NCBI GenBank assembly: GCA_027563935.2
Contig: CM050447.1
Coordinates: 19,174,001-19,238,000 of the forward strand
From: Costus lasius
Lineage: Eukaryota > Streptophyta > Magnoliopsida > Zingiberales > Costaceae
Length of the DNA stretch: 64,000 nt
Direction of reading: 5' to 3'
The notes under the pieces are model-generated. The model had not been told where the DNA came from. It ran no database searches and saw only the letters and a program-made list of their open reading frames with translations. Made by a program: the position numbers and the translations under genes. Shown here piece after piece: positions 46,767 through 58,883 of the stretch; positions within the stretch are counted from its first letter, which is position 1, and each line of letters opens with the position of its first letter.

Positions 46767-49280
46767 TTAATGAACGTCTGGTGGATTTGAGGCATAAGGA
46801 ATGGCATGTAACTGCCCCTTTTTTCTTCGCTTAAATGTAACACATATAGAGATAAACAGTAGTAATAATAGGTGTACAACATATAATGTTTTCAAATCAT
46901 GCGAAACAAAAATATTTTTAAGTTGAAAGTCTTTCTTCTCAAAATCAATTGAATACTTCCTATCAACCCCACTACAGAACATCCTTGCGCAATATAAATC
47001 AAAGTCCAAGTCCAACAAGTCTTTAATAGTAGTCCGTACATCCCTCATCTGTGCAGCAACTGCTTCCTTATTGGTACAACGATGGGATGAAAGAAAATCC
47101 CACTCGTGGCACGAACAATGTGCAGGCATAGGTACTGTCTCAACACTACAGCATGAGCCTGAAAAAGGAAGACCTGGCATATCAATAGATAAATAAAAAT
47201 CTAATATAGTATCACAAAAGTTTAGAGAAAGCTTCCCTGTCTTGACATCTATAACGGCACCAGTGGTAGCTAGGAAAGGGCGGCCCAAAATAAGTGGTAA
47301 TCTTGAATTTCCGGACATATCCAAGACTATAAAGTCGGCAGGGACATAAAGTTCTCCGACTTTAATTGGGACATCCTCTACTATTCCCACTGGGCGGTGT
47401 ATAGAGCCATTTGCGAATTGCAGAGCTATAGGCGTGGGTTTCATGCCTCCCAAGTCTAGACTTTGGAACAGGGAGAGGGGCATGATACTCACACTGGCCC
47501 CCAAATCACAGAGAGCTCTCTCAATAGAAAAATTACTGATACTACATGAGACAGAAAAATTGCCAAGGTCAAGAAGCTTCGCAGGCATCAACGAGCTATA
47601 CTGTCCCGTCAATGCGACCAATCTCTGAGGACAGGAGATAGGCGGCGTGTGGGGTGGTGGGTGAACGTTAACTGGCTCTTGCCTGACTGCCGACTCCATA
47701 TCTATCTCCCTTGAATACTTTGCATCTGTGCTTACACAAGACAACTCTTCCCTTATACAATCGTTCACCGCCACCTGAGGGTCTTCCATCTGGGCACCAC
47801 TGCAAATCACAATCGCGTTACAATGCTCCCTTGGATTAGCCTCGGGTTGGGAAGGAAGCTTCCCAGCAGGTCGGGCTGATGAACTTGCTTGCTGGGTGAT
47901 CTGGTTCTCCAGCATCCTATAGTGCGTGATCAATGAATCCACCTTAGAATTCAATTGCCCCACCGTTGAATTCAATTGCCTGATAGACTCGTCCACATCT
48001 TCATTTCTCTTAGACTAGGTGGTGACAAAGTTCTCAAGCAGTATTTCCAAATTGGACTTCTGTGGTTGATTGAACTGTCGTTGTGGAAGTCCAAGTGGTG
48101 GCCGGAAGGATGACTAGGGAAACTGATTACCAAAATTTCCCTGCTGCATCTGGGTGGTGAAATTCTGGGGATTAGCCTGGTTCTGGTTGTTTCGGTAGGA
48201 GAAGTTGGGATGGTTTTTCCAACCGGGATTATAGGTGCCGGAAAATGGATCATTCTGCTGCCTCTGATTGAAATTTCCTATAGCGTGTACCTGTTCTGCA
48301 GACACATCAGAAGAAGAAGAAGGTGTCATTATCTAGCAGTTAGTAGCACCATATCCAGTATTCCCACAAAGTTCACAAGAAATAGAATTAACAGACGATG
48401 CATTAAAATTCATAGCAGTAAGTTGGTGGGATAAGGAATCAACCTTTGCCGCCAACGAACTGAGCATGTCAAGGTCATGCTTACCTCCTCCTCTTACCGG
48501 GACGTTTCTCTCACTCGTCCACTGGTAGTGATTCAGAGCCATGTCCTCAATCAAATTCAAGGCATCGTCAATATTTTTCTTCATAAGCGCACCGCCCGCG
48601 GCTGCATCTACAAACAAATGAGTTTGATATAGGAGACTGTTATAAAAAATATGCACAAGTACCCATTTTTCTAGTCCGTGATGCGGGCACATTCGCAGCA
48701 ACTCCTTAAAACGGTCTCATGCTTCGTATAGCAACTCGCCTTCCCTCTGGATGAAGTTCGTTATTTGGTTCCTCAATTGAGCCGTCTTGCCCGGTGGGAT
48801 ATATTTGTAGAGGAACGCATGGGAAAGTTGATCTCATGTTGTGATAGAGCCCTAAGGAAGGGACTGCAGCCATGCTCGCGCACGGTCCCTAAGGGAAAAG
48901 GGAAAAAGACGTAAACGTATTGCATCAGATGTTACCCCGTTTATCTTCAGGGTATCACAGTATTCAAGGAAAATAGACAAGTGTAAATTAGGATCTTCCT
49001 GCGGTGAACCACTAAATTGTTTCTGCTGGACCATGTGCACAAGGGCCGGCTTTATCTCGAAGTTATTTGCTTCGACCGCCGGTCGAGCAATACTGGAGTG
49101 TAGGCCCTGTACATTGGGTGCAGCAAAATCTCGTAGTGAGCGGTTCTGGTCCATTATAGTAGTCGGGTTCAAATAGGCTTCCTCAAGCTGTTGATCCTGA
49201 AATTTCCTTTGAGCACGAACGGTCCTTTCAATTTTGGGATCTTCTAGCACTAGCTGACATGTTCTAATTATTCTTGGCAT
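46767..49280 (-). pseudogene. A gag-protease, one frame with five stops
   Basis: From MPRIIRTCQLVLEDPK (49280) all parts share one frame: the Athila gag domain (LHLSIFLEYCDTLKING...LRDRARAWLQSLP), a region with FYNSLLYQTHLFVDAAAGG, a CCHC-like knuckle (CELCGNTGYGATNC, near 48350), a Gln/Asn-rich linker and the Athila protease (ALCDLGASVSIMP, then LPLILGRPFLATTGAVIDV). Stops occur at 48852, near 48702, at 48333, at 48114 and near 48015. Each is one G:C-to-A:T step from Gln or Trp at the position aligned in related copies. There is no frameshift, and pol is absent rather than broken. Confidence 0.85.
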
Positions 49281-49445
49281 GCACAAGGTTAGCTAACCAG
49301 AGAAGAATATAAGCTTGGAGAAAAGGAAGAAGACAAGAAGTAATTAACAAATGAACTAAAAATAAAAATAAAAAATAACTAAAAACAAAAAGTATCTAGC
49401 CTATCAACTCAACAGCTAATCGATATTGACTATACCGTGCTCCCC

Positions 49446-49458
49446 GGCAACGGCGCCA
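49446..49458 (-). promoter_or_regulatory. A primer-binding site (tRNA-Asp)
   Basis: On the minus strand TGGCGCCGTTGCC follows the 5' LTR by six bases. It is complementary to the 3' end of tRNA-Asp, the primer class associated with Athila and Tat lineages. Confidence 0.8.
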
Positions 49459-49464
49459 AAAACT

Positions 49465-51070
49465 TGATAGGCCCTGCAAGTGTACGGGTTCTATCGAAGT
49501 AGTAAAATATTGTCCCAAGGGAGCGAGGTGTCAAGTACCGACTTTTCGTGTCATTAAAAGCTAGACAATTCAAATTCAAAATGAAAGAATTTCACTAAGA
49601 CTAAATTATCGAATTGAAGAATCAATGACTTTAAGGGAAAATTACAGTTTAAGAAGTGTTCGGAACTTCAGGTTTTACCACGTTGAATGCTTTATATGCA
49701 AAACATTGAATCAGATTGAAATAGAAAATGGATCTCCTTCTCTCAAAGCGCAATCCGACAGTAAACAACTTAAGGCAATCTATCCTATGGTACAGATTAC
49801 CTTCTCTCAAAGCGTAATCCGGTGCCTACTTAAGCTAATTTCCTACTCTATAGCAAAATTAACTTAAGAGACCCATTGGGCTCTATGATGATCGTGAATC
49901 CTCGAGTGACATTGAACGACTCTCGTAATCCCAGTCACAAGTTTAAATGGGCAGTCGAGTGTTACGATTCACCTCTCGGCTCTTCTCGTAACACTTCACA
50001 GATAGTGATGTTTGGCCAAAACATAAATACGCAATAAGCACACCAATTTAAATAAGTAAATTTACTAAAAAGTATCATTGAAATTCATAAAAGATGTTTA
50101 CATGTGAGAATTTATTCAACGGGCTATGCCTGAGTCCCGAACTAGGGTTTACTCTAGAAAATACATCATTTAACAATTAAAACCCAAGTAAATAAATTCA
50201 AAAAGAGGAGAATTTATAAATTAAGGGTAGGAGACGATGAATCTTCAGTCTTCTCTCGAAAGCCCCAAAGAAATCCGTCAAATCAAGCCATTGAACAAGC
50301 AAAATCACCCCTTTTCGCCCTAGTCACGTTTTCTCCAAAGTTCGACCCCTCTAACCACCCAAAATCCTTGCTTTTGTACTTCCATCGAAGCCTTGGGTGG
50401 TTAGGAAGATTAATTGGGAGTTTCCCCCAATTTCCTGACATCTGGAGCGTCGAATTTAATGAAAAACGGACGAAGGGTCGCGATCTGTGGAAGCGATCAT
50501 GGGCGTGATCACCGTCACGGCCAAGCCGTGATGAGTTCTCAAACCCGCAACGAAGAGATCACGGCCGTGACGATCGACACGGGCAGGCCGTGTTCAGTCC
50601 GCAAAATCCAAGAATGCTCGTCACGCCCGTGATGCGGCCGGTGATGAGTTTGGCTGACTTTCGGTGAGATGGCCATCACGGCCGTGATGGAGAGAATGGG
50701 TAGGCCGTGACGAAGACACTGACGGGTGAACACGCCCGTTCTCTGGCCCGTGACGAGTACACTGATACATGGTGTGGGCGCCGAGTTGATCACGACCGTA
50801 ATGGTCATCACGGCCAGGCCGTGATGAGCATCCATAACTCTAAAAATTTCCTGTATGATGCTCACAATGTCTTGAACCTTTCCATCACTTCAAATCTTCA
50901 AAATATTGTCAAAAATAGAGAGAAATAACAAGTATTTCACAAATAATCAAAAACAGTGAAGATTTTGAACTTAATGGAAAAAGATTCAAAATAATAGCAT
51001 ATATGCAAGACTTAAGCCTTAAAAGAGGATATAAATAAGACTTTAAATCCGGTAAAAATAACATGCATCA
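49465..51070 (-). repeat. A 5' LTR
   Basis: 1,606 bp, the longer partner of 42268-43740, with the palindrome array at 50490-50835. The S1 solo LTR (36422-38033) is the same subfamily in reverse orientation. Confidence 0.88.
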
Positions 51071-51464
51071 ACCGTGCATGGCTCGGTGATGCCTGAAAAA
51101 TCCAGAAAAATTCCTATCAGCATGGTACAGCTTAGAGAGTATAAATGTGAAATAAAAACTGGAAAACGATGAAGTCTAAATGTTGAAAATAAATGAGAAA
51201 GTAAAAATAGCAAACAAGAGGTTGGGTTGCCTCCCAACAAGCGCTTCTTTAGGGTCACTAGCTTGACCGTCATGATGCTCATGGTGGCTCTGGTGGTGAG
51301 GAGGCTAAGTAGGTGGCATGGAGCCTCTGCTTTCGTCGTTGCCCACGAAGTACACCTAGTAAAGTGAGCATAAGATATAATAGTTTATCTCCAACCGTCT
51401 TAACAGAACATGAAACAATAGAGCAAAACATATAGGTTGTCCCTAAGTCAACTAGAATTTCATC
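51071..51464 (-). other. Athila C internal region right of element A
   Basis: Begins with the right ACCGT duplication and ends at the protease stop. It contains the post-ORF hairpin at 51221-51238 (GTTGGGAGGCAACCCAAC on the minus strand). No pol sequence is present. Confidence 0.7.
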
Positions 51465-53665
51465 CTAAAGCAATCCCAATTTCTTCTTCAAATGGGCTCC
51501 CATGGCATCTCCAGTATGTGTTATATTCGCCACCATCTTGTCTCTTTCTAGACCAATCGGTTCGTCGGGTCTGTCTCTAAAATGTTCAGGAAAGGTCTCT
51601 GGGAAGAGCTCCATCTTGCTTCTTGATTGTGTGGTACTTTCCTTCAACACCTCTCTGTTCTCCCTAGAACCTGAAAAACAGAATTGGTCATCAGTAGCAG
51701 GAAAATCAAATGACATATTGTTTCCATCAATGCGAAAAGTCATCATTCTATGTGGGACGTCAATTATAGCTCTGATCGCGTTAAGGAATGGTGTGCCCAA
51801 TATAAGGGGGAAAAGTGGGTTCTCGGCTATGTCCAGAATTTCAAAGTCTATCGGGATAAATATTCCCTTAAATTGCAGTGGTATATTCTTGGCGATCCCC
51901 AGCAGGTGAAGTCTAGAGTCGTTTCCAAACTGCAGTACTTGAGATGTTAATGTGAGAGTTCCCAAGTTTAGCTTCTTATAGGTTATGACAGACATTATGC
52001 TGACTCCAGAGCCTAAATCCAATAGTGCCCTATTGAATGCGGTGTTCCCAATCTTGCATGGTATATCAAAACTACCAGGGTCTTCAACTTTTGAGAGGTA
52101 GCTGCTTGTGTTTGGGATCTTTAGAGTTCTCAGCAGCCACTATTATCGTTTCGGCATTGAATGCGTCTGGAGTCTTATGATGAGGCTCTTCTTCCTGGTT
52201 TTCAGATTTTCCTTCTTCACCCCCCATATGTTCAGCTTCATATTTCTCCAATTGCTCAACGCCACTTCCAATGACGGCATTGCACTGATCTCTCGGATTT
52301 GCTTCAGGCTGAGCTAGGAGCATTCCTGGGTGTCTAGACAACACACTAGTTCGCTGGTCCAGCTCTGTGATCCGGCTCTCCATCATTTTCTGGTGGGTTG
52401 ATACAGAGTCCACTTTCATGTTCAACTGGCGAATCTGCTCACTCACAGAGTCATTGTGCTTCATTTGAGTTGTCATAAAGTTTTCCAACATTGACTCTAA
52501 TCTGGACTTCTGTGAAGGATCTTGTTGTCTTTGGTTGCCGGATGGATATTGTATCCCAGGAGGAGGCTTGAAATTAGAAGAGAAGTTCTGATTAGAAAAA
52601 TTAGCAGGAGGAACTTGCCCTTAATTTAACCTATAGGAGAAATTCAGGTGATTTCTCCATCCCGGATTCTATGTGCTCGAATAAGGGTCGTTCTGGTTCC
52701 TGAAATTCCCAATGACGTTGACTTGTTCAGAAGGAGCGCTCAAGATGTGGCAGTTATCAGCAGAATGTCCTGTCACTCCACAAACATCACAAGTCAAAGA
52801 ATTAGAAGCAGAGACATTAATAGAATCTATCTTTGATGAAAGAGAGTCTACTTTTACCATTAAAGAATCAATGGAGTTAGCATCAAACTTCCCTGAATTT
52901 CGAGTGTGTTGGCTCCTCTCTCCTGACCACTGATAATGGTTGAGGGTCATGTTCTCTATCAACTCCATCGCATCATCATAATTTTTGTTCATTAGTGCCC
53001 CACCAGCAGCAGCATCTACAGAAAGTCTAATCTGGTATAGTAATCCACTGTAGAAGGTGTGGATGATCACCCATTTCTGTAGACCATGGTGCGGGCACAT
53101 CCTCAACAATTCTTTGAAACAGTCCTATGCTTCATACAGGGACTCTCCTTCTCGCTGGGCAAAGTTGGTTATCTAATTCCTGAGCTGGGCGGTCTTGCTC
53201 GGTGGGAAGTACTTTGATAGAAAAGCTTGCGATAGCTATTCTCATGTTGTGATTGATGCCTGCGGTAAAGACTGCAACCACACCCTAGCTCGATCCCTGA
53301 GAGAAAAAGGGAAGAGTCTTAGTTTGATAGCATTAGGATGAGTACCGTTAATTTTTAAAATGTCGCAGCATTCTAAAAAGATAGATAAATGAAGGTTAGG
53401 ATCGTCAGTTGCTGCTCCACTGAATTGGTTCTGTTGCACCATCTGTATAAGTGATGGCTTGATCTCAAAGTTGTTAGCTTCGATAGCAGGCCGCGATATG
53501 CTCGAGTGCACACTAGAGATGGTGGGTGCTGCAAAGTCTTTCAGAGAGCTGTTGGCATTGGCTTCCATCGTTTTGTTGTGAGAAAAATATCCTTCAAGCT
53601 TCAATCTCTTCAAATTTCTTCTGACCAAATGGAAAGTACGCTCTATCTCCGGGTCTCCAGGTACT
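51465..53665 (-). pseudogene. Athila C gag-protease, decayed, no pol
   Basis: The gag domain (NFEIKPSLIQMVQQNQFSG...FPFSLRDRARVWLQSLP), a CCHC-like knuckle (CDVCGVTGHSADNC, near 52770) and protease (LLDLGSGVSIM, near 52015; LFPLILGTPFLNAIRA) are recognisable. Gag parts share a frame broken by stops near 53240, 53175 and 53120; protease is shifted near 52090. The gag N-terminus is cut at 53665 by the 3' LTR of Athila E. Directly after protease comes the post-ORF hairpin region, so pol is missing at the same place as in A. Confidence 0.82.
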
Positions 53666-55265
53666 TGACACGCTCCGCAAGTGCACGGATATGTCGAAGT
53701 AATATAAATGATGTCGAATCCCACAGGGAATAAGGTTGAGTACTAGAAAGTCCGAGTCCTAATAGCTAGGCGAATCGAAATGTGGATTTTTGAAGACGGA
53801 AATCGAAAACAAACAAGTGCAACTACTTCGGTAGAGAAAAGATGTAAGAGAGAATTCAGGGCTATGGCTTCCACCACAATGATAATCTTAATCGCACAAG
53901 AAAGATATTAGTTATTTGGTTTATTGGTTTTGCACAAGGAGTCTAACCCTAGGGTACAAGGTGCCCTATCTCGAGTGATACACCCCGGTGTTCATTTTAG
54001 ACCGACCTCCTACTCTCGCGGTGGATCGTTCTAAGATGAGCCCAATGAGTTCTATGGCAGACTATGAAATCCTCGAGCGAAGACCAAGCACTCTCGTGTC
54101 GAGGTCTCGCAAGTTTTACTCAGAGGTTCGACCCTTACGATCCTTCTCTCGATATGAATCATAATGGCTAACACGCGATATTACTCGGCCAAGGTAAAAC
54201 CACGAAATAAATACATCAAAGTAAAATATGCTCACAATTCATACCAAATAACATAAATAGATACAAAGTTTGCAATTAAAATCATCAAAGGGTTTCTACC
54301 AAGCCTCGAAATAGGGTTTACGCTATAATCGTCATTAAAACGCTCAAAATCTCTCTTTTAATGAAATAAAAAGGTATAAGAAAATGAAGCTAAGGGGAAG
54401 GAGACAATGAACCGAAGGAATACTAAAGAATTCGTGATGATCGTGTGTCTCAATCTCCGAAAATCTCTAAAAGTTGCCTCTGTCGCCGTGTTCTTCCACC
54501 TGCGCCGCTTCTTCACATGAATGTTCGATAGTTAGGGCATGAAAAATTAGGGCTTTTATATTCTATCTGTTCGCCTCTGAAAGAGCTTTCCATAGACACC
54601 TCACTTGCTAAATTTGGACTCCAAACGAGTGAGAAATCATGAAAAAATCGAGTGGAACTCAGTCTCGTTCGCGTCTAGGTTGGAATCACGGGTGAACCCC
54701 GCCGGGTTCACCTGCCCGTGATTCCCTCTGTGAGTTCGGACGAATAGAAGCGCGGTAAACCCGGTGGGGTTCACCCGTCCATGCTTCTCTCTGGACATAT
54801 CTCGGCCAAAGTGAAAACCGGTGAACCCAGTGGGGTTCACTTGGCCGTGATGCTTTCTGGACATCTACTGGCTGACGACCGGGATGGTGAACCCAATGGG
54901 GTTCACCCGGCCGTGATTCTTACTATGAAGTCTCTGCAGCCTGGCGAAGAATCTGGTGAATCCCATGGGGTTCACCTGGCCGTATTTTTCAGGCTGACTC
55001 CGTTTAAGCTCAAATTTGACGTGTGATCTCGTCTTTATACAAGAAATCGTCACATGGCCTTAGAATCTTCAAAATATGTCAAAAAAGGGCGTTTTTACCT
55101 GAAATTCCAAGGGCATTTTTACTTAAAATTCTATAAAAGTGCCAAAAAAGTGAAGATTCCGAAGATATCAAGTAATTTATCCTAAAAAGAGTATGAAAGT
55201 ATTGAAATAAGCCTAGAATTAGCATGAAATATCCATGAAAATTACTACTAAAATGCAACGCATCA
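53666..55265 (-). repeat. Athila E 3' LTR
   Basis: 1,600 bp, from TGACACGCTCCGCAAGTGC to AACGCATCA, followed on the E side by AAATACCCCAGACT (AGTCTGGGGTATTT on the minus strand, the likely polypurine tract). It holds five GTGAACCC/GGGTTCAC palindromes at 54692-54975. Confidence 0.85.
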
Positions 55266-56495
55266 AAATACCCCAGACTAAAATCTTTGCTTGTCTTCAA
55301 GAAATAAAATAAGATGAAATACAAGATAAGTATAAGAGCAATCTTTTGTGCTAAGATATACTTCCAAGTTAGAAAAACATTCAATAGCAATCCAAGATCT
55401 AATCAGGAGAAATTAAGTAAATGGTTGCTTCAAGTGTTCAACAGTTTGATCCCACAATAACTAAATGCTAAACAACCTAGTAAGCAACAAACATAGGATT
55501 CAATCAAGCCTACACACCACACTTATGCAATTCTAATATCTCCAAATCAAATCGTTGGGGTTAACTCAGATATTTTATGTGGAGTATGATACACTGATTA
55601 TTGCATTGGACTTCAACTCATAACCTTATGTACCATTGCCAATTTTTGCAATGCCAAGTAGAGGAGTCTTTTTACTGATTTCAACTTCACATCCCTTAGA
55701 TTTCAACTCATGTCCTTCGGTACTACTGCTAATTTTGCGCAGTGCCAAGTAGAGGAATCTAAGGGTGCAAATTTTGCTTTTTTTTAATTCATGCTCAGCA
55801 GTTGATAACATATCCTTTTTGACAAATGCAGTGTCTCCCCAATAACAGAAAGGAATTCAAAGAATAACTAAGAGAGTATATATCTCAATACGATTCTCAT
55901 GTAAGATGCAAGCTTGAGTTGATTTAACAATCAAAGAAATGTTTGACCCACTAATGAACAACTCAAAGACAATCCAAAATTTCTAAATCATAGAACATAT
56001 GGATATAATCAAACAGAATCTCTAACAAGGAGGTATTATCAACAATATCTGATTATTCTTAACCAATCATGCATTCAACTTTCAAATTTTTGAAATGGCT
56101 TTCATAGGACAAGACTGACAAGACTCATGCACATGTGAATTCAGCAAAAAATTTTACACAGCATGTATGAGAAGCATAATCATTATAACAAAGTAAGGTC
56201 ACAGGTAACAAGCAAGAAAGTAATCTCATACAGTCACAGGGTGGGGCCTGAAGATGTGGACCAGACCCACGAATATAATGGCATATAGGATACAATGCCA
56301 CATAATATCCATCTCAAAGTAAAAGTATCCATCCAAACATAGTAAAGTCAAGGTGTCATAGTCATGTAGCCGCATGAAGAAACGATAATAGAAACCAGAA
56401 TGTAGAAAGCTCACCCACTCTAAAAGTTTGCATAGTCCTCTATGCAATACCGTGCTGTGAGAGGAGTGGATGACGATGCCGGTGCTGATGGGAGG
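55266..56495 (-). other. E 3' untranslated region
   Basis: No coding frame. Two paired hairpins at 55634-55653 and 55724-55744 sit in conserved context (TTCAACTCAT ... GCCAAGTAGAGGA on the plus strand). Confidence 0.7.
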
Positions 56496-57981
56496 CTACT
56501 TCCGCTTGCGCGAGTGAGAGCCAGAAGCCCTGGAGCTCTTGCTCTTCTCACGTCCGGTGTAATCTAGCTCGGCCTCGTCATCAGAAGAAATGTTCATGTG
56601 AGCCATTTTGTCTTCAAAGAGGGCGGATAGCCGGTCGTCCATGATTGATATCTTCTCCCAAACAGAACTCATCATTTTATGCTGCCTCTGCATATGGGCT
56701 TCCATGGACTCCTAATGCGAAGATTGGTTCTACTGGATGTGGGTAATGACGGTGTCCAGGTTATCAATCATCTCCCATTGATGGAGTTGCTCCTCTCTGA
56801 TTTTCTGCAACACAGACATCATAGAATCGTGAGAGGAGGTGCCACTAAAGGAAAATGCTCCAGGTGCTGGTGGTGCAGTGTCGACTGGGTCGGGTTGTGT
56901 GTCCTCAATTGGCTGGATGCGCCAGTTTCCACGGACTCTGACTGATGTGCACTCTGGGTTCGGTAGTGGAAGGCAGAATGGGCTCCCTTACAATAGGAAT
57001 CTCCCTTGTGAACAATCAGCTTCATAGCAACGCAAGACTCGATGTCGAGCCTGTTGCTGTCAGTGGCTTCTAGTGTGCCGTATGGGATGATGCCCAAGGA
57101 AACTGCCAATGGTGTAATCAGGCCGCCGATCACAATTGCTCCTTTCAATGAATGGGCGGCACGGCTAAATTTCTTTGCCAAATAATACCTAGAGTCCACC
57201 CTAAAACTGTGCAGCATACACCAGAGATAAAAGAGCTCGGTCTGCCGAACCATACCATCACTCTCACCGCGGCCAAATAAGGTGTGGGCCAATACGCGGT
57301 GGACATACTTGAGCACAGGGTTGCATAAACTAGATGGACGAGCCACGCGAGCGGAATAGATGTGCTCGTTAGTAATTGCGCTCCAAAAACCCTGCTCACT
57401 GAACTCAGTGGGGACCCTGCGAACACAAGGCTCGGAAAACCAAAAATACCACGCAATTGTGAGAGAATGAGGGTATGTTCGATGTTACCCAACCGAAATG
57501 TCAAACGTCCTAGATTGTCCTCGAGAATAGGATCGGCCTTCACTTCCAAAGAACTCAGAAATTCCAAAGTCACGCCAACATAGGTGGGAAAAAATAGTCA
57601 TTGGAACTGCTCCAAACCCACTGCAGCATACATCATGTCGATGTCATCAAGCATCCCAAGCATCTGCAGTGTACCTCTGTCAAGATACCTCGTGTTGAGG
57701 ACCCAGCGCTGGCGCAATATCTGATAGTGTTGTTCTTGGGCAGCGTCGCGTAAGATAATCCCGAACTTGTTCGGGGGAGAGGCATATCGCTGTGATCGGC
57801 TGGAAGGAGTGCGCCCATGGCGAGAGGAAGAAGAGCCTGGAGTTGCCGTCGAAGATGGTCGGCGAGATGGAGGTGTAGGTGACGGCTCGTACTCCTCATC
57901 ATCGGTACCGGACGAATCAGACAGCGCCTGTTGAGGGCATGAGGTCCGCTTGGCAGCCATTACTTTTGTTCGTGGAGGCAT
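56496..57981 (-). pseudogene. E third ORF, ATHILA ORF-1-like
   Basis: From the ATG at 57981 the N-terminus is basic and Ser/Pro-rich (SSGTDDEEYEPSPTPPSRR). After it come RWVLNTRYLDRGTLQMLG, DIDMMYAAVGLEQF, then TLEFLSSLEVK, LGRLTFRLGN and LRGIFGFP, which resemble the ATHILA ORF-1 family. The C-terminal part has a helical segment and a basic tail (SGSHSRKRK). It is broken by a TGA near 57597 and a frameshift near 57300. It is sense-oriented downstream of pol, the position sometimes called env-like; no envelope features were seen. Confidence 0.7.
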
Positions 57982-58883
57982 GGTGCTGAAATAGATCAAG
58001 ATCAATTGGGAAGCCTCGTGGAAGAAGATCTGGCCGGTGGCATGACGAAACGTGAGTAGGTGGCAGATCGGCGGAAACCGAAATCCATAATCGCTCGAAG
58101 TAGAGATCCGTCTGGATGAAGGGAAAAGCTGGATCAACCCCTTAGAGATCTTCCTCGAGTGTCAAGAAGGAAAGAAAATGACGCAATCTTGGTCGGCTTC
58201 GACGGGATCGGGAAGGCGGCGGCAATCGGCAGAAAGACCCGAAGAACTGGCGAAACGAAAATCCAGTGTCGTTCGAAGAAGAAACCCGATACGAAATCTT
58301 AGATCTAACCCTTGAGAACCTCCTCTGCATCCTGGAAGGACAAGAGGGCGGCGTGATCGGATGATCTTCGTCGAGTGCAGGAGGCGGCGGTGGAGAAATC
58401 GCGTGCGGTGCCCTAGCTTCGGATGAACACGGGTTAGAATACCAGTGAACCCGCCCGGGTTCACTAGCCCGTGATGTTCTCTATGGTCGGGCTGCGGTAA
58501 CAGAAGCACGGGTGAACCCGCTGGGGTTCACCGACCTATGAATCTCACTGGAAATTTTCTACAGTCCGGAAAGATGGTGAACCCCGTGGGGTTCACCTGG
58601 CTGTGAAACTTACTGAACATATTCCTGGGTGCCTGCAAAGTGCACTTCACGGGTGAACCCCATGAGTTTCACCAGGCCATGATTTGCACTGTTTACTTAA
58701 AAAATTATGGGAAAATTCTGGAAAAATTTCCATGCACCCCATCTTCATCCTACATCATAAAGAGACATCAATTTAGTAGCAATCCCCTCTAGAAATCTAA
58801 AGAAATGAAAAAGAAACCAATAGTCTAAAACACTAACTAATAACAAAAAGAAACTATGCATAAAAATTAAAGTTAAGCAAAAA
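57982..58883 (-). other. E spacer between pol and third ORF, with palindrome array
   Basis: Non-coding. Four GTGAACCC/GGGTTCAC-type palindromes lie at 58445-58464, 58512-58531, 58577-58596 and 58653-58672, the same type as in the E LTR. The open frame at 58162-58509 is antisense-like noise. Confidence 0.65.

Larger units (their letters stand above)
42268..51070 (-). mobile_element. A: complete Athila element lacking pol, nested in Athila C
   Basis: Two LTRs (51070-49465 and 43740-42268) are flanked by ACCGT on both sides (42263-42267 and 51071-51075). On the minus strand the order is 5' LTR, tRNA-Asp primer site, gag, protease, a conserved hairpin, inserted Copia DNA (K2) and the 3' LTR. No reverse transcriptase, RNase H or integrase is present. 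Gag (NFEIKPALVHMVQQ) and protease (CDLGASVSIMPLSLF) are of Athila type. Without K2 the internal part would be only about 3.1 kb. Confidence 0.9.

Noticed and set aside
54637..55053. Frames with repeated GQVNPTGFT-like peptide
   Set aside because: The peptide repeat comes from the GTGAACCC palindrome array in the E LTR; coding is not supported in either direction.
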